Shown: positions 1 through 7,680, counted from the stretch's first letter. The stretch is 64,000 nt of DNA from Mycobacterium szulgai (GCF_002116635.1 NZ_LQPW01000017.1:1-64000); one strand, 5' to 3'. Numbers and translations are program-made. Notes: generated by a model from the letters alone, not told the origin.

Positions 1-200
1 GCGTATGGGGGGGGTTCCGGTGATCGGGAGGGGCTGGCCGCACCGTCGCGTGGGCCGCCTAGCGGGTCGAACGGCGAGACGGTAGCCCCCGCATCCTCCT
101 CGGCGCTGTCGCCGCTCCATGCAGGTGGGGTCGGGCTCGGGCTCGACCTCTCGCCAACATACTGACTGTAGAAGTCGTTCTCGCTGTTGGTCTCGCTCAT
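1..200 (-). CDS. 5' fragment of Pro/Ser-rich acidic protein, possibly EspI-like (cut by window edge)
   Basis: The reverse strand opens with ATG at 200 and stays open to the window edge, giving the first 66 codons. A ribosome site (GGGAGAA) lies just upstream of the ATG. The visible N-terminus (MSETNSENDFYSQYVGE...) is acidic and then becomes rich in Pro and Ser, which looks like a disordered leader. It is the last visible gene of the minus-strand run pe-ppe-esx-esx-espG. In ESX-1 a gene with a disordered Pro-rich N-terminus and a MinD-like ATPase domain (EspI) follows esxA, so an EspI-like protein is a fair guess. The ATPase part lies outside the window, so this is inference from context. Confidence 0.5.
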   Translation of the reverse strand, partial: MSETNSENDFYSQYVGERSSPSPTPPAWSGDSAEEDAGATVSPFDPLGGPRDGAASPSRSPEPPPY

Positions 201-312
201 TTGTTCTCCCAAACGTCGTGTCGGGGGCTAACCTGACGCCCCCGAAACCCCTACCCTGAAAATAACACAATTGATGCAATCAATGCAGTACGGGAACACG
301 CGAATTGTGTTT

Positions 313-1203
313 TTATTTGAACTGGGAGTGTCCCTCCCAGGTGGTGGCCGCGGTGGCCACCAACCCCCGTAGGGCGCTTCCTCCCGCGTCCGGGGTGCCC
401 GGAACGATCTGCGTCCACCACGTGCGGTCCTCACCAAGGATGGGACCTGTGACGATGCGCCCCTCGGCGGTGTCGGTAACCGCCGCCGACGCCATGGCCA
501 CGTGCTCTCCTCGGGAGTCTCGGATGGTCAAGGCAAAGCTGACCTCCATCAGTGGCTGATCGGCGGCCAATGTCAAAATGCGGCGCTGATCGGCGTTGAG
601 GTTCAACGCGGCCAGCGCGGTGGCCGGGGTGTGGTCACCGACCGCGATCTTGGCGAAGCTATCCACCAGGTCGGCAGTGCGCACCGTCACCGGAGACAGC
701 GATGCCGGTCCGACCGGGCCTCGTCCCCGGTCGCAGAGCACCATGATCCGGTCATACAGTGCGCGCAGGGAGGGCACAGTGGCCACCTCTTCGATGGTGA
801 TGTCCTCAGCGACCTCGGGGCCGCTGCGCGACATCGCGGCGTGGGACTTGCCACGGCGGGCGATCACCATCCGCATGAACTCCACCCCGGGGCGCTTCAC
901 GTCGACAGTGAGCGCGATATCGGGGCAAGCGAGCGTTTCCAGCCAGCGGGCCACTGTCGGATGCACGGTGTCCTCATCGAGGATGGCGCCTGCCCCACGC
1001 AAAATCTCGATACCGGGGTGGCCGGTGGGCCGGCCGCTGGCAGAGACGTAGGGCCGCAACAGCATGGCTGCGGGCAACTGTTCGATGCCACAGAGCGCCT
1101 GCAGCAGCCACACCCCCTCGCGAGTGGTGTCGATCGCGGTGATCGCCCGGGGGCCGGGCGCGGGTGGTGGCGGACGCTTGATGAACGACGGTGGTCGGGT
1201 CAC
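313..1203 (-). CDS. espG: ESX secretion-associated protein EspG
   Basis: EspG is the cytosolic chaperone that binds PE-PPE pairs and delivers them to the ESX membrane complex. The protein has the EspG character: a central LETLACPDIAL stretch, alternating strands, and a C-terminal region ending at a conserved Trp (WWTQIVPG...). It is about 297 residues, within the family range. I chose the GTG at 1203, which has an AGAGGG ribosome site about 9 bases upstream. The frame extends to a GTG at 1251 that lacks one. The gene lies downstream of the two esx genes on the same strand, after a gap of about 140 bases. Its PE and PPE clients are encoded four and three genes upstream. The family call is firm and the start is uncertain. 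Confidence 0.85.
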   Translation of the reverse strand: MTRPPSFIKRPPPPAPGPRAITAIDTTREGVWLLQALCGIEQLPAAMLLRPYVSASGRPTGHPGIEILRGAGAILDEDTVHPTVARWLETLACPDIALTVDVKRPGVEFMRMVIARRGKSHAAMSRSGPEVAEDITIEEVATVPSLRALYDRIMVLCDRGRGPVGPASLSPVTVRTADLVDSFAKIAVGDHTPATALAALNLNADQRRILTLAADQPLMEVSFALTIRDSRGEHVAMASAAVTDTAEGRIVTGPILGEDRTWWTQIVPGTPDAGGSALRGLVATAATTWEGHSQFK

Positions 1204-1339
1204 GAGTGGGCAGCCCTCTGCTTGGATGGTGGATAGATCTCTTCTCGCCACTACGGCCCGGCGTTAGGCTGGTCTCACGCCATGGCGTGTCCAGCCCTTC
1301 GCCGGGCCGCAGGGTTAGCGAGGTTCTAGCCGGCGCAGC

Positions 1340-1627
1340 TCAGTACTGGTGGGCCGACTGACCGTCGGCGTCGGTCATGCCGTCGTTGGCCTGCGTTAGT
1401 ACGAGGCCGGCCCGAGCGATGGTTTCCTTGCTCTGAGCGTACTTATGGTTGAGCGAAGCGATGACCTGCTGGAAGGCATCCGAGCCGCGGCCACCGAAGT
1501 TTTCTGCGTTGGCGTTCACCGTCTGCAGGGAGTGCTGGTGATTCTGCTCGGTCTGAGTGGCGGCCTGGGCGATCTGCTGGGCCACTTCCGCGATCTGGGG
1601 GGTCGCGTAGTGAATGACTCCTGACAT
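1340..1627 (-). CDS. Esx/WXG100-type small secreted protein (EsxA position)
   Basis: A 95-residue helical protein of ESAT-6 size, likely exported as a heterodimer with the neighbouring 103-residue partner. A helix-turn-helix hairpin is suggested by the Gln/Ala-rich first half (VAQQIAQAATQTEQ), a Gly-containing turn and a second helix (IASLNHKYAQSKETI). At the turn, where WXG normally sits, the sequence reads NFGGRGSDAF, so Phe replaces the Trp. A strong ribosome site (GAAAGGA) lies before the ATG. It is second in the esx pair, as esxA is in ESX-1. No strict YxxxD/E export motif is visible at the C-terminus; the partner may supply the signal. The family is clear from size, fold and context. 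Confidence 0.8.
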   Translation of the reverse strand: MSGVIHYATPQIAEVAQQIAQAATQTEQNHQHSLQTVNANAENFGGRGSDAFQQVIASLNHKYAQSKETIARAGLVLTQANDGMTDADGQSAHQY

Positions 1628-1673
1628 TGCAAAGTCCTTTCGGGTGATCTATGCGTGTGTTGGGCTGGGTGGC

Positions 1674-1985
1674 TTAAACGATGAGGCTGCTGATGCCGTT
1701 GATCATCGAGGTGTGATGCTCGTCAGCCGTGGACAGGATGGTCGCGTTGTTGTACATCTTGTGCGAGTGATCGGCGAAGGCCGTGGAGAACTGCTGGCCC
1801 TGGTGCTGCAGCTGTTCGCCGACGTTCTGCATCGCCGTTCCGGCGCCACCTCTCATGGCCGGGGCGAGCGACTCCATCGCGCCGCCGAGGGCGTTCATGA
1901 TCGAGGCCTGCTGATCGGAGATCTCCTGCAGGCTGCCGGCGTCCCTGCCGATGGCCTCAATATCGCCGTGAATGGGTCCTGACAT
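1674..1985 (-). CDS. Esx/WXG100-type small secreted protein (EsxB position)
   Basis: A 103-residue protein with two amphipathic helices around a central Gly-rich turn (MRGGAGTAM) in place of the WXG motif. It is probably the CFP-10-like partner of the next gene, with which it would form a four-helix bundle exported by the ESX system. The C-terminal part reads STADEHHTSMI, resembling the TDDE-x-AARI motif of three other small T7SS proteins in this window. The ribosome site GAAAGGA precedes the ATG. The gene sits 46 bases upstream of the second esx gene and about 90 bases downstream of ppe, the usual ppe-esxB-esxA order. The paralogue type cannot be fixed from the sequence. Confidence 0.78.
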   Translation of the reverse strand: MSGPIHGDIEAIGRDAGSLQEISDQQASIMNALGGAMESLAPAMRGGAGTAMQNVGEQLQHQGQQFSTAFADHSHKMYNNATILSTADEHHTSMINGISSLIV

Positions 1986-2072
1986 TGAATCGTCCTTTCA
2001 AATAAGGGATGTAGTGAAATTGTGTTTGAGCCCAGGTCGGCGGGTTCGCCGCAGCGGGCGTGGAGGTCGAGG

Positions 2073-3278
2073 TCACGTGGTTCGGTCGCCGCCCCCCTCC
2101 CACGGTCGGAAGACCGCCCCCCCACTACCGGTAATCACCGGAACCGTCGTCGGCGCCCGGTACAGTGCCGCCAGCGAGGTAAGTGGCGTGTTCTTGCGTT
2201 CCTCTTTGTTCTGCTCGCCGGCGGCGTGCGCCATCGGACCCATCATGGCTCCGCTGCTGCCCATGCCGGCGCCGCTGACTTGAGCGCCGGAAGCCAAACG
2301 TGCTTCGTTGACTCGCGACAACGCGGACTCAGGTGTGGAGGACGCCGCGTTGATTGCCGGGGTTGAACCAAAGCTGGCAGGCCCGCGAAGCGCCCCGAGG
2401 CCACCGATTCCGCCGCCGCCCCCACCACCGGCACCCACCAGGTTCGCCGCGACCGGCCCACCGGCTGCGGGGGTGGCCGTAAGCCAGTCCGCAGCGGTAG
2501 CCGCCGACAGCGCATCAGAGGGATTGCCGCCACCCATGCCGCCCTGGAGAAGCGACATCAGCGGTTGCATGCCCTGCTGCGGCAGCTGGGCAAGGCTGCC
2601 GAACGGTCCACCCTGGCCCAGCTGCCCGGCCATGCTGCTGACCTGGCCAAGGGGCCCCATGAAGGCGGTCATCGCCTGCTCGCCGCCAGCACTGAGCAGG
2701 TCAGCGGACTTCTCCTGCGGTGCTGGCATGGAGGGGGTGGCTCCTCCACTGGCGGTCGCCGGCGGGGGAGGAGGCAAGGGTGGAAGGGCCTGCATCGGCA
2801 TGGATGCCGCGGCGTACTCGTACTTGTTCGACGCCGAGGTGACCCACATCCGACCGTAGTTGGCGCGGTTGGCCATAATCGCAGGTGTGAGCATGCCCAG
2901 GAAGTTGTGGGCCTGCAGCGTGCCGTGCTCGACCTGGTTCTCCCCGATTTCACCCGGCGTGGGGGTGGCTGCCTTAAGGGACTCGAACGCCAGGGCCACC
3001 TGGTGAATGACGGCGGCCTGTGCTTCGATCTGACCGGCCGCAGCGGCCTGCCAGAGCATCAATGGCACCTTCGCCAGCACTGCCAGTTCCCCGGTCGGGT
3101 CCGGCCACGACATCGCCAGCGCAGCGTTGATCGCTTCCTGACCGCCCAGGTTCGCGATCAGCCCGGCGGCCACGCTGACCAAATTCTCAGCGGCGGCCAC
3201 GAAAGTGGACGCGCCAGGCCCGAACCAAAAGCCCGCGCTGTTCACCTCTGGTGGGTCTGCACCCCATTCGCCCGCCAT
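2073..3278 (-). CDS. PPE family protein
   Basis: A 401-residue PPE protein. The family signature Pro-Pro-Glu is at residues 9-11 (WGADPPEVNSAGFWFGPG), followed by the roughly 170-residue helical PPE domain with the LMLWQAAAAGQ stretch. After about residue 170 it becomes a Pro/Gly/Met-rich low-complexity tail, as in short ESX-1-type PPE68 proteins. PPE proteins pair with a PE partner, bind EspG at the tip of the helical bundle and are exported by ESX systems. The pe gene is 35 bases upstream on the same strand and espG follows, so this is a self-contained pe-ppe-esx-esx-espG substrate block. The ATG at 3278 is taken because the PPE motif must be near the N-terminus. Confidence 0.92.
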   Translation of the reverse strand: MAGEWGADPPEVNSAGFWFGPGASTFVAAAENLVSVAAGLIANLGGQEAINAALAMSWPDPTGELAVLAKVPLMLWQAAAAGQIEAQAAVIHQVALAFESLKAATPTPGEIGENQVEHGTLQAHNFLGMLTPAIMANRANYGRMWVTSASNKYEYAAASMPMQALPPLPPPPPATASGGATPSMPAPQEKSADLLSAGGEQAMTAFMGPLGQVSSMAGQLGQGGPFGSLAQLPQQGMQPLMSLLQGGMGGGNPSDALSAATAADWLTATPAAGGPVAANLVGAGGGGGGGIGGLGALRGPASFGSTPAINAASSTPESALSRVNEARLASGAQVSGAGMGSSGAMMGPMAHAAGEQNKEERKNTPLTSLAALYRAPTTVPVITGSGGAVFRPWEGGGDRTT

Positions 3279-3313
3279 CGTATGGCCTTAATCCCCGATC
3301 ATCCAGCGGTCCG

Positions 3314-3622
3314 TTAAAGAATTTCGCCGATGGCGGCGTAGTTCAGCGCATCTGCCAGGTCGACGATGGCCGCCGAGGTTCCCACCGCCACGCCATGCGT
3401 GGCATGTAACGCCGCACCGGCCTCGATGACCACGGAGGCCTGGGTGGCCAATTCCACAATCTTGGCGGCGTTGGCCGCGCTGATCTCCTCCAGCCCCGGG
3501 GGCACCACGGCCGACGACGCTGCCGCCTGGCCGCCGTGTGCTGCGGCTTCACCGGACAGCGCGGCCGCAGCACCCGAGGCCCCGGTCACTGCCTCGGGCT
3601 CGATCATGATGAACGGCTCCAT
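3314..3622 (-). CDS. PE family protein
   Basis: A 102-residue PE protein consisting only of the PE domain. The Pro-Glu signature is in IEPEAV at residues 8-9, followed by two helices (LSGEAAAHGGQAAASS and the KIVELATQASVVIEAG region). It would pair with the PPE protein encoded immediately downstream. A strong AGTGAGGAG ribosome site precedes the ATG at 3622. The C-terminal end (DALNYAAIGEIL) places a Tyr five residues before a Glu, close to but not exactly the YxxxD/E export signal. In ESX loci pe normally follows eccC directly. Here about 9.2 kb of unrelated DNA separates it from eccCb. Confidence 0.88.
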   Translation of the reverse strand: MEPFIMIEPEAVTGASGAAAALSGEAAAHGGQAAASSAVVPPGLEEISAANAAKIVELATQASVVIEAGAALHATHGVAVGTSAAIVDLADALNYAAIGEIL

Positions 3623-3668
3623 AGGAAACTCCTCACTAGAGATAGAAATGCACTGCTCGCCCGACAGT

Positions 3669-4121
3669 CTAACCGCAAAGAAGCAGATAACGGAACACGT
3701 AAACGTCGTATTGTTTACGAATCATGCAGCGCTGAGTGGTCAGGAGCACACAATATGCCTGTACCGCAGGTGCCCAGAGCGCATTCCACCGAGCCACCGC
3801 GAAGATCCTGGCCCCACGGGTTTCGAGGTCAGTGACGGTGCTGCTCGGCATGGGGACGCTGACGTATTCCGGCCGATCCGGGGTATCGGGCCTGATGACC
3901 GCCTGGAAGAACGCCATCCCCGCAGACATGTTCCACATGCGCGGATAGCGATCTGGGCCGGCCAGATCCTCACTTGGGCAGGGGGTTGGCCACCCTGGCG
4001 GCGTATCCACCACCGCTTTCTGGTTCCACTACGGCCCGACCGAACTCAGAAGAACGTCCCGGCGAGAGTCGTCGTAGTCGTCGCTGGAGTCGGTGGTGGT
4101 GTCCTCAGACATGGTGGTCAT
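3669..4121 (-). pseudogene. Broken gene downstream of serine recombinase, interrupted by 38-bp foreign segment
   Basis: An ATG at 4121 begins 2 bases after the stop of the recombinase gene and reads MTTMSEDTTTDSSDDYDD, an acidic start, until a TAG at 4029-4031. Beyond the stop the same frame continues open from about 4013 to 3669 with protein-like sequence (RYPRMWNMSAGMAFFQAV, then DLETRGARIFAVARW). The stop lies inside a 38-base stretch (4008-4045) identical to bases 11814-11851 of the large methylase gene on the plus strand. The likely history is one gene of about 150 codons split by that stretch. The function is unknown; the 3' end also reads poorly and may be truncated. Confidence 0.4.
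4008..4045 (+). repeat. 38-bp direct repeat, copy 1 (second copy at 11814-11851)
   Basis: These 38 bases match 11814-11851 exactly and in the same orientation, with mismatches immediately outside both ends. In the second copy they encode part of the exonuclease-like domain of the large methylase protein. Here they lie within an unrelated minus-strand frame and introduce its stop codon. Perfect identity implies a recent copy. Confidence 0.9.
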
Positions 4122-4123
4122 AC

Positions 4124-4726
4124 CTATCCCACGACACTGCCGCGCTGATCCGTTCCACTGCCAGGCAGATGATTTTCGCTGGGCGTGACGAGGCTGCGGT
4201 AGACGCTGGACCGAGAGATGCCGAGGGTGCGGGCGATCTGGGCGCGGGGGGTGCCCGCCTGGTCGAGGGCCTGGGCGGCGGCGATGGTGTCGGCCGTAAG
4301 TCCAGGCCGCCCAGGATGGCGGCCGGCGGCGCGGGCTGCTGCGACTCCAGCGGCGGTGCGCTCGGCGGCAATGGCGCGTTCGAATTCGGCGACGGCGCCG
4401 AAGACGTGGAAGATCAGCCGACCACCTGGGGTCGTGGTGTCGATGACTTCGGTGAGGGAGCGGAGCTCGACGCCGCGGTCCTGCAAGTCGCTGGCGACCG
4501 CGAGCAGGTGCGGCAGCGACCGGCCGAGGCGGTCCAGCCGCCACACCATGAGCACATCACCGCGGCGGGCGTAGTCGAGCAGCGCGGCCAGCTCGGGGCG
4601 ATCGTCGCGAGCACCAGACATGCGTTCGGTCCAAATCCGTTCGGCCCCAGCGTCCCTGAGCGCCTGCACCTGCATGTCCGGGGACTGGTGCAACGTCGAG
4701 ACTCGCGCGTATCCCAGCAGCGTCAC
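4124..4726 (-). CDS. Serine recombinase / resolvase
   Basis: A 200-residue small serine recombinase of the resolvase/invertase family. It shows the N-terminal catalytic motif LGYARVST (nucleophile Ser near residue 9), then MQVQALRDAGAERIW, the DRPELAALLDYARRGD segment and the conserved VWRLDRLGRS arginine motif. A C-terminal helix-turn-helix (AQIARTLGISRSSVYRSL) follows. The GTG at 4726 is chosen because the catalytic motif begins 4 residues later and GAGAGGA lies just upstream; a longer frame to 4801 adds unrelated residues. It is likely a plasmid resolvase or a transposon remnant acting at GGGACAC repeats about 95-130 bases upstream. The broken gene starting at 4121 is directly coupled to it. 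Confidence 0.93.
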   Translation of the reverse strand: MTLLGYARVSTLHQSPDMQVQALRDAGAERIWTERMSGARDDRPELAALLDYARRGDVLMVWRLDRLGRSLPHLLAVASDLQDRGVELRSLTEVIDTTTPGGRLIFHVFGAVAEFERAIAAERTAAGVAAARAAGRHPGRPGLTADTIAAAQALDQAGTPRAQIARTLGISRSSVYRSLVTPSENHLPGSGTDQRGSVVG

Positions 4727-5058
4727 GGCAGGTCCTCTCGGGTCAGTGTGGCACGGGGATTCGGACCCAACCGGGCCGCTTGCGGCCCGGGCGGGAGCCA
4801 TCTGTGTCTTTAAGGGTGTCCCCGTTCCCCACGGTCTGGGACACGATTCTGGGACACCCGACTGACATTTTTGCCCAGGTCGCAGATCCCGCTTACACCC
4901 TGTTGCTTAATAGGTGGTAGATCACCGAGGCTGGTGAATAGGTCCGAAGGCCTCTGCCGGTGTGGTGGGCGGACGGACGCCCTGATTTCTAGTTCAGTGT
5001 CGGTGTCGTACTGCGGGAGTAAATTGTGAACACCGATTGGTCGATAAGGAGCAGCGGC
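4727..5058. promoter_or_regulatory. Intergenic region with possible recombinase (res-like) sites
   Basis: This 332-base stretch between divergent genes has no convincing gene. Three GGGACAC elements lie at 4817-4823 (inverted), 4838-4844 and 4851-4857, about 95-130 bases upstream of the recombinase start. Clustered inverted and direct short repeats beside a resolvase gene are typical of res sites or autoregulatory operators. The rest, 4860-5045, shows nothing clear apart from the ribosome site (AAGGAG) of the next gene. Confidence 0.4.
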
Positions 5059-5292
5059 ATGGCTGACTACGACGTGCAGTACGACAAAGACTCGGGTGAC
5101 TGGGGCGCCAAACGTGCGGGGGCAGACAGAGCTGCGGGACGCTACGACACCCAGGCTGAAGCGCATGACGCCGCGCGGGGTTTTGCCGAACGAAGCGGCG
5201 GCGGCGAGGTTCGAGATCACCGCAAGGACAACAACCAGATTCGGAACACGGACACAGTCGGCAAAAAGGACCCCTACCCGCCACCAGGCTGA
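5059..5292 (+). CDS. DUF2188 domain protein
   Basis: A 77-residue protein matching the small DUF2188 family. It has an N-terminal strand with a DSGDWGAKRAGADRA segment, the central YDTQAEAHDAARGFAERSGGGEV block and an ending of the KDPYPPPG type. These residues are characteristic of the family, whose role is unknown; members are short, charged proteins common in bacterial accessory DNA. The ATG at 5059 has an AAGGAG ribosome site 8 bases upstream; an in-frame GTG at 5026 has none. It lies alone between two recombinase genes pointing in opposite directions. The family assignment is confident, but nothing can be said about its role here. Confidence 0.8.
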   Translation: MADYDVQYDKDSGDWGAKRAGADRAAGRYDTQAEAHDAARGFAERSGGGEVRDHRKDNNQIRNTDTVGKKDPYPPPG

Positions 5293-5470
5293 GGCGTCAG
5301 CGCGTGGCGAGGGACGGCGGCGATGCAGACGCGCCGCTGGCTGCTTAACGGCGGGCGTACCGTCGCACATCGCCTCGGTGCCGCTTTGAACGGCAGCCTC
5401 GTCTTGCGACGCAAGAAACGAGACGGGGCCGCGGGCCTTCGGTGACACTCATATACCGCCAGGTCACGGT

Positions 5471-5544
5471 GTCTCATATCTTGTCTCACACCGCGTGTCT
5501 CAGATCTGGACTGTCGGGGGTCGGTGAGACAGTCATGGCATGAC
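5471..5544. promoter_or_regulatory. GTCTCA repeat cluster upstream of second recombinase (res-like/operator)
   Basis: GTCTCA occurs at 5471-5476, 5483-5488 and 5497-5502, and in inverted form at 5525-5530. The block GTGAGACAGTC followed by TGGCATGAC spans the recombinase start codon. A closely similar block is found at 33906-33930 and GTCTCATT repeats occur at 32341-32385. Such clusters beside a resolvase gene suggest crossover or accessory binding sites. This is inference from pattern only. Confidence 0.45.
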
Positions 5545-6124
5545 GGCGATCCTTGGTTATGCCCGAGTCAGCACCACCGGCCAGGACCTCGACGCACAGC
5601 TGGGCGGGCTCGCGGCCGCCGGCGTCGAGTCGGGCCGGATCTTTACCGACAAGCTCTCGGGGTCAGCCAGAACGGATCGCCCAGGACTTGCTGCACTGCT
5701 CGACTACGCGCGAGCCGGTGACACCGTTGTTGTGGCGGCAATCGACCGGCTTGGACGTTCGGTCGCTGAAGTCACCCGCACCATTGCCGATCTGGGCGAA
5801 CGTCAAATCATGCTGCGCACCCTGCGGGAAGGAGTCGATACCGCGACCCCTGCGGGCCGCGCCGTAGCAGCCATCATGGCGACCCTCGCTGAACTCGAAC
5901 TCGAACTAGGCAGGGAGCGCCGAGCCGCATCCCGCCAGTCCCGCCGTTCACGGCAGCTACCGGCCACTAAGCCACCCAAGCTCAGCCCCGAACGTCAGCA
6001 ACAGCTGCGACGCCTGGCGGCGACGGGGGAACCGGTCACCGAGCTTGCGGCCGCATTTGGGATCGGACGGGCAACTGCCTACCGATATCTCGCCAATCAC
6101 CAAGCGGCGCAGCCGAATGCCTGA
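5540..6124 (+). CDS. Serine recombinase / resolvase
   Basis: A 194-residue resolvase-type serine recombinase: ILGYARVSTTGQDLDAQL (nucleophile Ser at residue 10), FTDKLSGSARTDRPGL, then VVVAAIDRLGRSVAEV and EGVDTATPAGR. It ends with a helix-turn-helix DNA-binding tail (VTELAAAFGIGRATAYRYL). The catalytic Arg-rich DRLGRS motif and full length indicate an active enzyme. It is related to, but distinct from, the recombinase ending at 4124. Its last codons overlap the next gene by 8 bases (ATGCCTGA), so the two are translationally coupled. Repeats of GTCTCA surround its start and may be both its operator and its recombination site. A role in multimer resolution or cassette movement is likely. Confidence 0.93.
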   Translation: MTAILGYARVSTTGQDLDAQLGGLAAAGVESGRIFTDKLSGSARTDRPGLAALLDYARAGDTVVVAAIDRLGRSVAEVTRTIADLGERQIMLRTLREGVDTATPAGRAVAAIMATLAELELELGRERRAASRQSRRSRQLPATKPPKLSPERQQQLRRLAATGEPVTELAAAFGIGRATAYRYLANHQAAQPNA

Positions 6125-6938
6125 GCCCGCGTGGAAGCTCGGCGTCTTGGCCGGCGTGGCCCAAGTGCTTGCCGACACCCGGGACGGCCTCACCGGAAGC
6201 CAGATCGGCCAGCTACTGGGCCGGCTTCACATGAAAGACCCCGGCGTCGGCCTCACGAAGTGGAAGCGGCTGGAGGAGGCGTTCGTCCGCCGACAGAACA
6301 CAGACGGTCATCCACAGCGGATCATCACATTCATTCAGCACGCCATGGACCCCGCCAACTACGTCAACAGCCCCGAGCTATTCACACTGCGTCAAGACCA
6401 GCTCGACCAGGTTCTGACCTTCGTCGGTCTCCGCGTTGAAGACGACGGCAAGATTCATCGCGGGCCTCGGTCCTCCACCCTCGATGAGGCATCTCGCAAC
6501 GCAACATCATTACAGGCAGAGCTACGACGCCGAGACAGCCACAGTGAGGTGCTGCGCTACTGCACGGTGGAGCTGCTCAAGAAGGACAACTTTCACGCTT
6601 CCCTGGAGGCGACGAAAAGCGTGTTCGAACGAGTCCGGCAGATGTCCGGTTTCAGCGGCGACGGTGCCCCGCTAATCGATGCGACCTTATCCCTCGGTAA
6701 GACGGGTGTGCCGATCATTGCCATCAACGGGCTGGCCTCACAGACCGATCGCGATGAACAGACGGGCTTCGCCAATCTCATCAAAGGTCTCGCTGGCATG
6801 TTCAGGAATCCAGTGGCCCACGATCCTCGTGTCCTACGAGCGGTCACCAATACCCAGCTCCTCGAACTGGTGACGGCGCTGTCGATGGTGCATCGCCGCC
6901 TCGATGCCGCGACAATTAGTCGCCAGTCGACGAGCTGA
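6117..6938 (+). CDS. TIGR02391 (Ymh) family protein coupled to recombinase
   Basis: A 273-residue protein of the TIGR02391/Ymh type. Recognisable features are the C-terminal helical region with LIKGLAGMFRNPVAHDPR, whose Arg-Asn-Pro-x-x-His core recalls HEPN-type active sites, and the preceding VELLKKDNFHASLEATKSVFERVRQM helices. HEPN-like members are often RNases or nucleotide-acting effectors in defence loci; whether this one is catalytic is unproven. The ATG at 6117 overlaps the recombinase stop, so expression is coupled. The following gene is on the opposite strand and ends 1 base after this one. The pairing of a resolvase with a possible HEPN effector is unusual. Family confidence is good and the role is inferred. 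Confidence 0.75.
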   Translation: MPEPAWKLGVLAGVAQVLADTRDGLTGSQIGQLLGRLHMKDPGVGLTKWKRLEEAFVRRQNTDGHPQRIITFIQHAMDPANYVNSPELFTLRQDQLDQVLTFVGLRVEDDGKIHRGPRSSTLDEASRNATSLQAELRRRDSHSEVLRYCTVELLKKDNFHASLEATKSVFERVRQMSGFSGDGAPLIDATLSLGKTGVPIIAINGLASQTDRDEQTGFANLIKGLAGMFRNPVAHDPRVLRAVTNTQLLELVTALSMVHRRLDAATISRQSTS

Positions 6939-7532
6939 TCAAGTGGCCGTAGGGCTCCCGCATAGCAACCACTGCAGGTATCGCCCGGTGTCTGAGTCCC
7001 AGGCCCTTTTTCGGTCGATGGTGCCCATAAATTCGTCGAACGCCTCGGGGATGAAGCCTTCCTGCAGCAGCTCCAGCCGGATCAACTGATCGTCGTCGGG
7101 AACGTAGTCGGTCATCGGAGGTGGTAGACGGAACCACAGGTGGCGGCCCTGCCTACCAGGCCACCGTGGGTCGACGTATTGGTTGACCTCTGCGAGGTCT
7201 ATGCCGCCGAACTGGTTGCCGTAGTAGTCGACCTGGGCGAGGAAGGGATCGTCGTAGGGGCATTGATCGACGATTTGCACCCGGTGAGCCCGCGCCAGAG
7301 AGCGCACCGCCCGGTGCGCGCTCACGCGACGGCTACGCGGTTCCCCGAATGCGACTAGGCCAAGGAGATCGATTGTGTACCAACGCCATCGCGCATGCAG
7401 CACCGTGCACTGATCCAAGTAGTGGCTGGGGAACAGGTCGGACAACGCACCGATGTCGTAGCAGTCCGATTCTCCGCGTGACCACAGCGCACCCAGAACA
7501 TGCCGTTGGAGCGCTCCGGGTCCCCGCGACAC
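6939..7532 (-). CDS. Hypothetical protein
   Basis: A 197-residue protein of unrecognised family. It starts MSRGPGALQRHVLGALW and has a central aromatic-rich part (HARWRWYTIDLLGLVAFGE) and an acidic C-terminal half (YVPDDDQLIRLELLQEG). The N-terminal residues resemble the start of winged-helix-type sequences seen in many mycobacterial hypotheticals, but this is weak. Composition and codon use fit a real gene. It converges with the TIGR02391 gene (ends adjacent) and diverges from the IF2N-like gene at 7681. The divergent region carries two 12-bp direct repeats. The GTG at 7532 lacks a strong ribosome site, so the start is tentative. Confidence 0.65.
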   Translation of the reverse strand: MSRGPGALQRHVLGALWSRGESDCYDIGALSDLFPSHYLDQCTVLHARWRWYTIDLLGLVAFGEPRSRRVSAHRAVRSLARAHRVQIVDQCPYDDPFLAQVDYYGNQFGGIDLAEVNQYVDPRWPGRQGRHLWFRLPPPMTDYVPDDDQLIRLELLQEGFIPEAFDEFMGTIDRKRAWDSDTGRYLQWLLCGSPTAT

Positions 7533-7542
7533 CCGATGATTC

Positions 7543-7575
7543 TAAGTGTTGCCTAGGGCCATTTAAGTGTTGCCT
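7543..7575. promoter_or_regulatory. Tandem 12-bp operator-like repeat, 21 bp apart
   Basis: TAAGTGTTGCCT occurs at 7543-7554 and again at 7564-7575. The centre spacing of 21 bases is two helical turns, so a protein bound to both would sit on one DNA face. The pair lies in the region between the divergent genes starting at 7532 and 7681 and probably regulates one or both. Confidence 0.6.
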
Positions 7576-7680
7576 GAAACAAAGTCCCGTCGGATGTCCA
7601 GGTCAAAATTAGTGCTGGCCCACACCGTTGCACCGGTGCGGGCCAGCGAAGTGTCCCCGCGTCTGAGGTCAGGAACATTC

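Noticed and set aside
4810..5448. 212-codon minus-strand frame
   Set aside because: It runs antisense to the DUF2188 gene, is Arg/Pro-rich and has no recognisable motif.
4124..6124. Complete composite transposon bounded by the two recombinases
   Set aside because: No terminal inverted repeats or transposase were found; resolvases alone do not define a transposon.
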